A stretch of DNA of 64,000 nucleotides from positions 73,660,822-73,724,821 of the forward strand of contig NW_026262593.1 of assembly GCF_021869535.1 (NCBI RefSeq), written 5' to 3'. Each line of letters opens with the position of its first letter. Position 1 is the first letter of the stretch. This document shows, piece by piece, positions 1 to 11,010 of the stretch. The translations under genes were made by a program, and so were the position numbers. Under the pieces are notes generated by a model. That model saw nothing but the letters and a program-made list of their open reading frames with translations. It had not been told where the DNA came from and did no database searches. This DNA comes from Mytilus californianus. Lineage: Eukaryota > Mollusca > Bivalvia > Mytilida > Mytilidae.

Positions 1-149
1 GGTTTCTGACACAGAATGAATGTGGTCTAAGAACTTAAAAAAATGTTAATTTACCTATTCAAACCATATCATTATTATTTATTTTTATATATAAATCAGA
101 AATAACCAATTTAAAACGGAAAATTTTAAAGAAAAAAAAGGAAAAAACC

Positions 150-1407
150 CCCCCCCCCCAAATTTTTTGAACCCCCTTATGATTCATCACCCCAAACTCA
201 ATCCCAGCCTTCCCTTTGTGGTATGGTACCTTGCAGTACAATTTCAGAGAGATCCATACACTTGAACACAAGTTATTGTCTGGAAACTAGAAAAATGCTT
301 GTTTTTTGGCCCCTTTTTGGCCCCAAATTCCTAAACGTTTAGGGCAATTACCCCCAAACTCAAACCCAGCTTTCCCTTTGTGATATGGAACCTTGCAGTA
401 CAATTTCATAAAGATCCATACACTTACACACAAGTTATTGTCCTGAAACTAGAAAAATGCTTGTTTTTTTTTTTGCCCTTTTATGGCCCCTAATTACTTT
501 TGAGGGAATTACCTCCAAAATCAATCCCAGCCTTCCCTTTGTGGTATGGTAACTTGCAGTACAATTTCAGAGAGATCCATACACTTGAACACAAGTTATT
601 GTCTGGAAACTAGAAAAATGCTTATTTTTGGCCCCTTATTCCTAAACTTTTTGGGCAATTACCCCCAAACTCAATTCCAGCTTTCCCTTTGTGATATGGA
701 ACCTTGTAGTACAATTTCATAAAGATCCATACACTTACACACAAGTTATTGTCATGAAACTAGGAAAATGCTTGTTTTTTGCCCCTTTTTGGCCCCTAAT
801 TCCTAAAATTTCGAGCCAATTACCCCCAAAATCAATCCCAGCATTCCCTTTGTTATATGGAACCTTGTGATACAATGTCAGAGAGATCCATAGACTTACA
901 CACAAGTTATTGTCATGAAACTAGAAAAATGCTTATTTTTGGCCCCTTTTTGGCCCCTTATTCCTAAACTTTTTGGGCAATTACCCCCAAACTCAATTCC
1001 AGCTTTCCCTTTGTGATATGGAACCTTGTAGTACAATTTCATAAAGATCCATACACTTACACACAAGTTATTGTCATGAAACTAGGAAAATGCTTGTTTT
1101 TTTGCCCCTTTTTGGCCCCTAATTCCTAAAATTTGGAGGCAATTACCCCCAAAATCAATCCCAGCATTACCTTTGAGATATGGAACCTTGTGGTACAATG
1201 TCAGAGAGATCCATACACTAACACACAAGTTATGTCTGGAAGTTACAAAAATGCTTATTTTTGGCCCCTTATTCCTTCACTGTTGGTACCATAACCCCCA
1301 AAATCAATCCCCACCTTCCTTTTGTGGTATTGAATTCGAACCTTATGGTAAAATTTCATAGAGATCCATTTGCTTAAACTAAAGTTAGTCAACGTCATAC
1401 CAATATA
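150..1407. repeat. ~160-bp satellite array, about 8 units
   Basis: Eight successive units share anchors such as CCCTTTGTG(A/G)TATGG and GATCCATACACTTA. The GATCCAT anchor recurs near 251, 412, 574, 726, 886, 1046, 1208 and 1361, a spacing of about 151-162 bp. Units 2, 4 and 6 resemble each other (ATAAAGATCC variant) more than their neighbours (AGAGAGATCC variant), so the array looks like a two-unit higher-order repeat of about 320 bp. No credible protein is encoded. It lies where the third coding exon of zyxin-like copy 1 would be expected if spacing matched copy 2. Confidence 0.85.
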
Positions 1408-1408
1408 C

Positions 1409-1431
1409 GACCGCAAAATTTTTTTGCGGTC
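1409..1431. repeat. Perfect 10-bp-arm hairpin at the satellite edge
   Basis: GACCGCAAAA, a TTT loop and TTTTGCGGTC form a perfect inverted repeat just after the last satellite unit. It could mark the end of the repeated element; no other function is visible. Confidence 0.6.
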
Positions 1432-1799
1432 CTATAAAAACTGGAGCTTGAGCAAAACACAAACTACATGGGAGAATGGTGGGTAAATCAGGAACTTTAA
1501 AAAAGTAAATAAATCCTCAAATTGGTAGTGGCAAGATAAATCCACCCATTAATATATAAGTCCTATTGATCCACATTTGTATGTTTTTAATGAAATTATC
1601 ATATCAGCTGATTAAGTCAATGATTTGATTTAGGATTGAGATGTTTTCCATTCTCTATGTTCGATGATATAGTCGAGCGTTTGATTTAGTCAGGATTTTT
1701 TAGGACTTCCCCTTTTTAATTTACCTTGGATTTTTGTTATAACTTTTTTGCTCAATAAAATCACTTTGTGATACATAATTATAGCATGCTTGTACTTAC

Positions 1800-2560
1800 A
1801 AATCTTGGAGAAAATCCACCTGATCCACCACTAAGGTGACGTGTTCTTTCCCCGCCACTGTTCTGCTGATTGTAAATAATGGGTGATCTTTCTCCACTAT
1901 TTTGTCTGCTGTAGAACTGATTGGGAGAACCTCCATGTACAGGTGGTGAAGGCTCGTTCTGACGTTGGTACTGGTACTGATCTGGGGAACCAGTCATGTA
2001 AGATGGAGAGTTACTGGAAGGTCTATTGTACATATCTGACGATGATCCTCGTATATTTGGTTTAGCGTAAATTGGTTGTTCCTGTGGGACAGGAGAAGAA
2101 TCGGTATAAGCAGATTGAATCGATTCGATGTTAGCGTAGTTGCTTTTCGGTTGAAAGGCTGTTGGTGAATTTTCAGAATAGTTTCTCTGCCTTTCGTCCA
2201 CCTGGTAAGGACTGCTAACAGGAGATTCCGTCCTGTAAACAACTTCTGTTCTTGGTTTAGACTGGTATCCTCCAGACGAAGGAGAATACTGGTTCCCTCC
2301 ATATGATCCACTTTGTGAGTTGTATGTCGACTGCTGATTGTAGTCTGTTGCGATGTGGATTGGTGACGTGACATCTCTTCCTTCATATCCTGTGGATGCT
2401 TGAGGAGGGGGAGGGAACTCATCATGTACTTCCTGGTAACCATAACCCCTCCCTGTGTCAGGGGGTGGGGGTGGGAAGTTTTGTTCCTCTACATATGCAG
2501 TCTGAGGTGGAGGAGGTGGAAAATCTTCAGTTCTCTGGAACTGTCTGTAGGTACTGCCTC
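1800..2560 (-). CDS. ZYX: Zyxin/LPP-family protein, second coding exon (copy 1, intact)
   Basis: Focal-adhesion adaptor exon of 761 nt, bounded by a TTTTACAG acceptor and a GTAAGT donor; it enters in phase 1 and ends in phase 0. It completes the split Gly left by the exon at 3029-3146. The encoded residues ~41-293 form a disordered Pro/Ser/Gln/Tyr-rich region. Three Ena/VASP EVH1-binding cores are visible: DFPPPPP near residue 53, NFPPPPP near 68 and EFPPPP near 88. These are typical of the zyxin N-terminus, which recruits Ena/VASP proteins to actin structures. No stop is seen in frame. LIM domains must lie beyond the left window edge. Zyxin, LPP and TRIP6 cannot be separated on this part; invertebrates usually have one zyxin-type gene, hence the symbol. 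Confidence 0.82.
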
Positions 2561-3028
2561 CTGTAAAATGTCAAAAGGTTTTTCATTTATATAAGGGCTC
2601 AAAACAATTTTCTTAAATCACGATTTTTTCCATAGATGGATGAGAAAGTATGAATTATTCATCTTAGCTCAATAACTAGAGTATTCAATGTATGAATAAC
2701 AAAATAACAAGTTCATGATGTCAGATTAAGAATGACAAATAAAGATGCTTATATAAAGGTGTTACTGAAGAACAGAACTGACATTGTATTCTATTATGCT
2801 TGTGGGTGCCAATATTCGTGAATTGAAGAAAAATTAAAAATTTCAGGGATATTTGATTGAGCAGTTTAACTATGCCAAAATTTGTACACAAGCCTTAAGA
2901 AAATGTGAAATTCATGGTTTTACACATTGTTGAAGGTTTTACAATGATCTATAGTTATTTACACACCAATCCTTTTGTCTTGTGGATCTCATTTGCAATC
3001 ATACCATATATCCTTATCTTTATATTAC

Positions 3029-3146
3029 CTGGTCTGAATGGCTTCGGTGATGAGTTTTGTACTTTTGGTTTGGGTGCCACAGCTGGTGGAGCCTTCTTTT
3101 GAGGGTCTGATATGATCAGCTGTCGGAATTGTCCGTCTAAAGACAT
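3029..3146 (-). CDS. ZYX: Zyxin/LPP-family protein, first coding exon (copy 1)
   Basis: Starts at ATG (3146-3144) and codes 39 residues plus one base, beginning MSLDGQFRQLIISDP and ending in a Pro/Lys-rich stretch (APPAVAPKPK). The donor is CAG/GTAAT. The transcript exon probably begins at 3169 after a T-rich AG acceptor, so a non-coding 5' exon further right is likely. Phase 1 at the 3' end matches the next exon exactly. The short N-terminal helix followed by Pro-rich sequence fits the zyxin family. The copy-2 counterpart (60906-61023) differs by about 8 of 118 bases, with only residue 7 (Phe to Leu) changed. Confidence 0.8.
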
Positions 3147-4453
3147 TCTGGCTGTGAAGATGTATCAACCTAAAAAAAATTTAAAGTTAAAATAAATTTT
3201 GGTTGATTTTCCATGGCACGGGTGTCATATGAATAGTATGATACGATCATTAAAAATTGAGTTTCTTTTACAATATCTAGCAAACATTCAGTCCTAGAAA
3301 AGTTGTCGTCCAAAGGTTTTAACCTACAAAATTTTGTCAAGGATTGACACAATTTTGGTATTTTGCAATAGAAGTATAGCGAGAACCTGCAGATTTTCTT
3401 CAAAGATATCAAAAACTCTGCTGCAACAGTTATACTGTTCCATTAGCCTTCGACAAATCCTGTGTATTTTTTTGCTAAAAGTAAGATGGAGGTGATTACT
3501 GTAAACCAACTATTTTTTTTCCAGCGATTTATTTTCTTGACTTTAGCAAATAGAAAGAATAACCAGAATTTAAATCATCCCAAATATGTGAAACTTTGAC
3601 CTTACCTTATAGAAACATATAACATGTATTAAGAAAATGTGAATTTGCGCAAATAAATTGCTGCAAATTGTCTAGGAAGAACTTTATGCAAAATAAATTA
3701 TGCACAAAAATAAGGTATATTAAAGCATTCACAGAAAAGATGGTTAATTGGTGGGTATGTACTCAAGAATATTTTCATGTACATTTGTATATATTCTAAA
3801 GTTATCATTTTATAGTTTGTTTCAGTACTATAATCTACATACATGTATGATCACATTCTCATTTCAAAAATGATATTTTACAGCATTCCAGCCAAATGTG
3901 TAGACTGAAGTGTAAAAGGGACACAATAGTGTGTTAAACTTAACATGGAAAACGACTCTTTAGCATGCATGACAAAATTTGAAAATGAAAACTTTAAAAG
4001 TTTATGTTCTTAATTTGTATTAAAATTAACATTTTTACATGTTCTCATGTTGTTCGTTCTCATGTGTCGTTAAATGTGCATTTATAACATGTAGTCTGAT
4101 TGATGCTGAATTTTGCTTTCTTATCAGTTTTATGACAGAAACCGGGGATACTGTCTGTATACTGTGTTTTCCCTTGAAATTTATTAATTCATTGGTGGAT
4201 TTTAAGTGTGATGTGAATACTCATAAGTAGTGTGTTGCGCAACTACAATGTAAACAGACCACGAAAATATTGCATAGGAATGAGGACTAGTCCAACCTAC
4301 GACACCTCTGACCAATTAAAAGAAAACTCGGACCAACTTGAAAATTTAACTAATACATGTAATAAGACATAAAATTTTATGACACCTCAATTAACTTGAG
4401 TTCCTTTCATGCCGTTTAATAAGCTTGTTTATTTCTTCCATTTTTCAGTTAAA

Positions 4454-5441
4454 ACTCATTATAAATTTAGGCCAAGTAAAAATATATATGGGGTTACTCA
4501 ACAGAAAACAGACCATATTTGTGTTTCCTCAACCCTTATTTTTTTCGTGATTTCGAAAATTTTCAATTTAAAAAAAGAAATCCAGTCTGTTATGCCAATG
4601 ATTGGGGCTCTATTATCTATATCTATCAAAACAATCATGGGGACCATTTGCTAGTAGCTGACACTTTACTGGCATGTCACTATGGCCAATGCCAACACAT
4701 GAATGGCTAAAAGTAGCCCCCTTTTTTATGGGGTCCATGTTTCTGTCTACTAACTTCCCCGTCAAAAAAAGCCCACCTACAATTGTACATTTTGTACCTA
4801 ACCTACTTTGAAAACTGATGTAACAAGAAACACACATTTTTATTTTGGCCTGTAGTCAGAATGCATTAAAATTATTAAGTTAATTGAAATCAGATTGGTT
4901 GCAGAGTAATGCGTGATGGTTTTTAATGTATTCAAAGTAAGATCAGTGACTAAAAGTCAGCGTTCTACTCAGAAATTTAATATATCATCCTGGCAAACAG
5001 GGAATTATGAAATACCATCAAGATTGTTTCTAGAAACTATAGCATCACATCCATAACACTATAGTCTATAAATAACTCATTACAGATAGCGTCATATTCT
5101 AGCAATATAACATCACATTACCATGATGCTAAATGGCCCAAGGGAGAACACTGAAAGTTGTGTGTGATAAAAATATTCTTTATGATGACTTTTAAGAAAG
5201 TGTTACAGGTTAATGTCAATTACTTCATTGTTATTTACATTTTTATATTTATTAAAATGCACAGTCACATGAACACAGACATCTATAAAAATACAAAAAA
5301 CAACCAAATAGTTCCATTGGCACATATAAAGAAAATAAAAGAAGAATATGTCTGAGGACATGAATGCCCCCGCTCAAGCTGTGCAGAAACGGAAAAAATT
5401 AGCAATTTTCCAAATTATAAAGGGGCATAATCATGATAATT
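4454..5441. other. ~985-bp block present in copy 1, absent in copy 2
   Basis: Copy 1 reads CAGTTAAAACTCAT, about 985 bp of extra DNA, then TCCAGAAGGTAAGTG. Copy 2 joins the equivalent flanks directly near 62333 (CAGTTACAACTCATAATTC, then TAGAAAGTAAGTG). It is either an insertion in copy 1 or a deletion in copy 2. No terminal repeats, coding sequence or clear target-site duplication was recognised. Confidence 0.55.
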
Positions 5442-6027
5442 CCAGAAGGTAAGTGTTCTAAAAATCAAACTCTGTCTGCAAGCTTTGTTTCATACATGTA
5501 GCATTGTGTATGAGTTTAAAAAAATTTGCATGAGGCACTTTAGTTAAGAGTGCAAACAAAAAAGGGACGGACAGATGGTCAAGGGTAACACTTGATGCCC
5601 CTGTTGCCTACATCTGCGGGGGCATTAAAACAGATATATATACATGTATATATATATGTCAGTCTATCATTTGTGTATTGCATGCATTGCTTTCATTTTC
5701 AAGTTGTACATGTAATATTAAGCAGAAAAGTAAGTTGACCAGATTGTCTTTCATCTTTGTGTTTTCTTTATACTTACTTTTCTGTAAGTGGTCCGATCGC
5801 GAGTTGTCTTTACTGCCCCTCTACAATCGTTCAATTTGTCGGCAGGGTATATACAGACTGTTCACTTTTATTCTGTTGCAAGTGAATGGGACGGAATTGT
5901 GTTATTAATTGAAACCCTGATGAGAGAGAAGTGGTCACAGAGATATGCTACCTTATTTTGGATTGGAAAGCAGAAAGTAAAGACATAGGATGATGAAGGA
6001 TCAATGAGGGGCTTCTTAAGGACAGAC

Positions 6028-6981
6028 GAAAGCAAGACAACATGCCCCATTGCCAAATCGCCCCACTCTTGTTTACCAACTCGCCCAACTTTCTAAAAAA
6101 TCGCTCCACTCTGGTTAACCAACTCGCCTCACTTATGAAAACGGTTAAAATCTCAATAAAATATAATATAGGTCTGCCAACGCACCACACTTATGAAAAC
6201 TTATCTACAAAATGTACACAGAATTAAAAAAAATCACTTGTGATACTAATAAAAATCCAAAATTTAATATACATGTATGATTATGATCAAAATTAAATTA
6301 TGCTTCATTTCTTAAAATGAAATTGTAGATACATTATTTATTATATACAATTTTAGTATTTATTGGAAACTAGCTTTATTATTATTATAAACACCCATGA
6401 TCCTTGACTTATCTAGTAAAACAGTGATAATATTTACCAGAAAACAAACATCATAAACAGTTACAATAGTCAATAACATCGTACTTACTTCTTTCTGCTT
6501 TATTGCAACCAAAAGAAAAGAGTTAAATAAAAAACAAAATGCATTTTAAGGTTTTTGTCAGTATTCATTTAATTCATAAGTGGGGCGAATTGGTAGGCCT
6601 TAATTCAGTACAGTTTAATTCTTTTATTCATTAGTGGGGCAAGTTGGCAGACTTTTATGCAATGGAATTAAACTCCTTTTCATAAGTGGGGTGAGTTGGC
6701 AGACCTATATATTCAACGCGATTTTACCCTTTTTCATAAATGGGGCGAGTTGGCAGACCTATATTCAACGCAATTTTACCCTTTTTCATAAGTGGGGCGA
6801 GTTAGCAGGACTAAATTCATCGGGATTTTACTATTTTTCATAAGTGGGGTGAGTTGGCAGACTATAATCAACGGGATTTTACCATTTTTCATAAGTGGGG
6901 CGAGTTGGTAAACACCAGTGGGGCGATTTTTTAGGAAGTGGGGTGAGTTGGTGAAAAAGTGGGGCGAATTGTCATGGATTC
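6028..6981. mobile_element. 954-bp foldback/MITE-like element with ~95-bp inverted ends and 8-bp TSD
   Basis: The left end (from ~6040) and the reverse complement of the right end (to ~6978) share ~95 bp with the recurring motif CGCCCCACT and ACCAACTCGCC. GGACAGAC flanks both sides (6020-6027 and 6982-6989), consistent with an 8-bp target-site duplication. The duplicated copy 2 has a single GGACAGAG near 63494 and no element, which gives an empty site. No transposase is encoded, so it is non-autonomous; the 8-bp duplication would suit hAT-type mobilisation, which is inference. Confidence 0.72.
6560..6960. repeat. ~60-bp minisatellite inside the foldback element
   Basis: About six diverged units carry TTTTCATAAGTGGGGCGAG followed by TTGGCAGACC and an AACGCGATTTTACC-like tail. 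The unit also forms the right inverted end, so the array seems to have grown from the element terminus. Confidence 0.8.
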
Positions 6982-7460
6982 GGACAGACTATATCCATAT
7001 TTTATTAAACTTTAAAATTTGCATGGCTTGGCACAATATTCAAAACTATATTCATAAATGATCTATTTGTGTCCAAATCATTCACTGAATATTGGTACAT
7101 GTACCCTGTATGCCAGTATGGCTGTAAACCTCTCTGTCTATCATATAATTTCAAAATTCGTACAAACTTCGTTCCATGCTGGAATCATTCCAAAAATAAC
7201 AGCCACCCCTACCTGTGAATATTGTTATCTCCGAAATCTGCCAATATAAAACTTTACCGGTATAAAATATACTTTTTAGTTAGCTTGACACTGACAGGTA
7301 AACACAACCTCCCCCTTTTTACCCTCAACAAAACTTAATCAGTTTCATCCTAAAAACTTACTAACTGCTGAAATAATTTAGTGGTAAATTATATATCTAT
7401 CGGTTTCCTTCTGGTCAAAACGTCACCAATCTCAGAAATTCGCTTTAAGGAGTGAATCAC

Positions 7461-8899
7461 TTCAAATCCTGTTGTTTTCCTAAAAAGGAAGTCGACAAGT
7501 GCTTGTGACGTCACTTCCTTCTGATGTCTTGAGATTGCAAAACAATCGCAAGTTTACCCATTAATTAATAGATTTAGGAGAGTAAAATATTTATGTATTC
7601 CAACCCTGAAATTTTAAAATTAATGAATATGTCCAAGGAAATGGATATTTGTTTATCCCAATCCTGATGTATTTTTTATAATTTATATATTAAATTGAGA
7701 AACAAAAAAAGGGGGGGGGGGGGGTAAATTATATCATCATTGTGTTTTAATTCTGTTATTCTATAATTAATATATTAACCCCATCCAGACCCTCCAATAT
7801 ATTTCATATATTCTCTTCACATCGGCTGTTGAATTGTATATCTTATAGATGATTTCATACAGGAAAATGATAAACTGGACAAAGGATATGATCTTGAGCA
7901 ATGTAAAACAAAAAAACACCAAACTATTCAGAAAAACAATAGAAACATTTTGTGTTGCCTATATAACCATAATAGGTAAATGATATGTATCCCATAAGTA
8001 CGAAACTCGGTGACTGAACAATTAAGTTATATAAATCATTGATGGTTTAGGGAAAGATTGTTTGACTGCAAATTCTATACTTAATAAACTATATGCATTC
8101 AAAAAGACATTGCACATGCATGATGATATGAAGGTCCTAACAAAATATATTTTAATATGACGCTGATCTAATTTCCAAGACGGCCGCATTTCATTATATA
8201 TTCAAATTATGGACACTATGGGAAATCAATACATTCGCACATATCAAGTGATGACAATAAAATTGCAGGTGACTACATTACACTACAGGTGTCTTATTAC
8301 TTTCACCTGGTCAAATATGTTAGGCGTCAAAATTGGATTAAAACAACAGTCCCCAAAATAAATGTTGTCATAACAAGGGAAAAAGGTAACAAAAGTGATA
8401 TTTGAAAACTTAAAACAATGTAATAGTTCTTATTTATTCAACTATGAGACAAAAATCTTCACAATGCAGAAAATGGAAAGTTTGATTTGTTTATAAGTGT
8501 GATGTATGGCTTCCAGTCAAAAAGTATAAATGAATTTTTGCTAGCGTTAAGCTTCAGTCACACCAAACTAGATCTTAACACGTCCGATCCATAATAAAAC
8601 GTAAAACGGGTTTAGGTCTGACTAATAAGCATATAGCTTTGACCGGACACTGGCTCAGTATAATGCGACCCTAGTTGGTTCCTAAACAGGTTTTGATGCG
8701 TCCATCTCGTCTTGATCACGTCTGCAGTCCGTTTATATCCCATTCAGATCGGGTAAAATTGCCCGTTTACCTCATGGAGACAGCGTTTCCAAGTAGTGCA
8801 AGCTTGTCTAGCTGTAGCCCATTTAAACCGGTTAGTAACTAGTTCTACTTCGTTCCTTATAATTCGAAATCCGTTCTAACAAAATCAATTTTGTTATAA
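7461..8899. other. AT-rich non-coding DNA
   Basis: No gene, hairpin or tandem array was recognised apart from a 14-base G run at 7711-7724. Sequence from ~8550 to 8880 is less AT-rich than its surroundings and contains CAGTCACACCAAA; its identity is unknown. Confidence 0.5.
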
Positions 8900-9095
8900 A
8901 TTAGTCCGTTGGTTTTCTCGTTTATATTGTTTCACATTTTTCATGTCGGGCCTATTGGAGTCGACTATACGGTATTGGTTTTTCTTATCGTTGAAGGCCG
9001 TACGGTTGTCTATAATTGTTTACATCCACTTCATTTGAACTCTTGAGGATAGTTGTCTCATTGGCAATCATACAACATCTCCCTATTCTTAAAAC
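8900..9095 (+). repeat. Dispersed repeat family A, 3' part
   Basis: Carries the family landmarks GTTGAAGGCCGTACGGTTG and AGTTGTCTCATTGGCAATCA. Other copies in the window lie near 2925-3025, 12960-13235, 38040-38230, 40150-40305, 41735-41990, 60420-60570 and 60600-60895, with inverted copies near 20580-20700, 34005-34105, 45885-45990 and 49320-49390. It has no coding capacity, and its transposon class could not be determined. Confidence 0.75.
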
Positions 9096-9286
9096 TTAAT
9101 TTTTTTTCAACTCGGTCACAGACAGTTTAACTTTAGAACATAATTATTATCACGTTATGGATTGACGGTTATAAAAAGCCTCGTTTCTGTCAGTCCTTAT
9201 TCTCAATGACTCCTGACCATCCAAGCGGAGCTTCTCATTCATTATCTGATGAAAATGTCATATTGCTAATCTTCTCTCCGGTTTTT

Positions 9287-10012
9287 ACAAATTCCTTACC
9301 CAACATGTTCTTGATCTTCTCCTTCTTCTCTCGTGCTCTATTATCTCATTGTACTCATGTTGATTTTCTTCTTCTTCTCTCTTGCTCTACCATCTCATTG
9401 TACTCATGTTGATCTTCTCCTTCTTCTCTCTTGCTCTACCATCTCATTGTACTCATGTTGATTTTCTTCTTCTTCTCTCGTGCTCTATTATCTCATTGTA
9501 CTCATGTTGATTTTCTTCTTCTTCTCTCTTGCTCTACCATCTCATTGTACTCATGTTGATCTTCTCCTTCTTCTCTCTTGCTCTACCATCTCATTGTACT
9601 CATGTTGATTTTCTTCTTCTTCTCTCTTGCTCTAACATCTCATTGTACTCATGTTGATCTTCTCCTTCTTCTCTCGTGCTCTATTATCTCATTGTACTCA
9701 TGTTGATCTTCTCCTTCTTCTCTCGTGCTCTATTATCTCATTGTACTCATGTTGATCTTCTCCTTCTTCTCTCTTGCTCTACCATCTCATTGCACCCTGG
9801 GTATGTTTGCAATACAAATTTTACGAAACCTACATTCGAATGTTATGAGCTGCAATGTTATCCACGTTATTTCTGGGCATATATATGGAACGCCACAGCT
9901 GTCTTATGTGGAACTCTGATATTACTTTATGTTGTTTTATTATTACTTGATGATATTTTGTCTTTACTTAATATGGTTTTGACATTACGTAATGATGTTT
10001 TGATATAACTCT
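9287..10012. repeat. 49-bp minisatellite plus unique tail, macro-unit 1
   Basis: Begins ACAAATTCCTTACCCAACATG, followed by about ten 48/49-bp units (GCTCTA..ATCTCATTGTACTCATGTTG and a TTCTTC-rich half), then a ~240-bp tail starting CACCCTGGGTATG. The long open frames across it are repeat translations rich in Leu/Ser, not genes. Confidence 0.88.
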
Positions 10013-10020
10013 ATATTTGC

Positions 10021-10600
10021 TACAAATTCCTTACCCAACATGTTCTTGATCTTCTCCTTCTTCTCTCGTGCTCTATTATCTCATTGTACTCATGTTGATT
10101 TTCTTCTTCTTCTCTCTTGCTCTACCATCTCATTGTACTCATGTTGATCTTCTCCTTCTTCTCTCTTGCTCTACCATCTCATTGTACTCATGTTGATTTT
10201 CTTCTTCTTCTCTCTTGCTCTACCATCTCATTGTACTCATGTTGATCTTCTCCTTCTTCTCTCTTGCCCTACCATCTCATTGTACTCATGTTGATCTTCT
10301 CCTTCTTCTCTCGTGCTCTATTATCTCATTGTACTCATGTTGATCTTCTCCTTCTTCTCTCTTGCTCTACCATCTCATTGCACCCTGGGTATGTTTGCAA
10401 TACAAATTTTACGAAACCTACATTCGAATGTTATGAGCTGCAATGTTATCCACGTTATTTCTGGGCATATATATGGAACGCCACAGCTGTCTTATGTGGA
10501 ACTCTGATATTACTTTATGTTGTTTTATTATTACTTGATGATATTTTGTCTTTACTTAATATGGTTTTGACATTACGTAATGATGTTTTGATATAACTCA
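10021..10600. repeat. 49-bp minisatellite plus unique tail, macro-unit 2
   Basis: Repeats the head, the minisatellite (about seven units) and the tail of the preceding block. The tails 9776-10012 and 10364-10600 appear nearly identical at an offset of 588 bp, so the duplication is recent while the unit count has changed (ten versus seven). Confidence 0.88.
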
Positions 10601-11010
10601 ATATGGAATAGTCATTACTTAATGATATTTCGATATTACACGATATGGTTTCGTATTGACTTGATATAGTTTTGCCATTACTCAATATGGTTTTGTCATT
10701 ACTCGATGTGGTTTCACCATTATTTAATGTGGTTGTGTCATTAGTCAATGTGGTTTTAACATTACTTGATGTGAATGTGACTTAACGTTATGTAGTTGTT
10801 TCATTACATGATGTGGTTTTGTTATTTCGTAATGATGATTTGCCTTACCCTATTCTTTATATGGTTTTAACATTACGCAAAGATGTTTCAAAATTTGACG
10901 ATTTTACACTACATGATGTGTTTGTTTCATTATTTGATGTGGTCCTGTCATTCTTTGATGTGGTTATCCCATTACTTGATGAGGTAAAACCACGTGACCA
11001 ATTTGTAAAA
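10473..11010 (+). repeat. Left arm of a long inverted repeat, built of 21-bp units
   Basis: Contains a degenerate tandem repeat of about 21 bp (ATATGGTTTTGTCATTACTCG type). Its reverse complement is found at 13690-14217 over more than 500 bp, including the unit order and the non-repetitive segments. Because 21 is divisible by 3, open frames with a 7-residue period appear on both strands; these are not considered genes. Confidence 0.85.

Larger units (their letters stand above)
1690..7460. repeat. Segmental duplication, copy 1
   Basis: This block aligns by eye with 58390-64000 in the same orientation: both hold the same two zyxin-like exons, the same flanking splice sites and the same upstream non-coding landmarks (for example the sequence around 3600-4450 matches 61540-62340, and 7020-7460 matches 63560-64000). 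Copy 1 has two large extra blocks (4454-5441 and 6028-6981) and a shorter exon 1-exon 2 intron. Homology reaches the window edge in copy 2, so the full length is not visible. Confidence 0.85.

Noticed and set aside
1994..2443. 149-residue minus-strand frame
   Set aside because: Wrong frame of the zyxin-like exon; the phase-consistent frame carries the FPPPP motifs. The same holds for 58850-59134.
9676..10008. 110-residue open frame, duplicated at 10264-10596
   Set aside because: It runs through the 49-bp minisatellite and its tail; low-complexity Leu/Ser composition and exact tandem duplication point to repeat translation.
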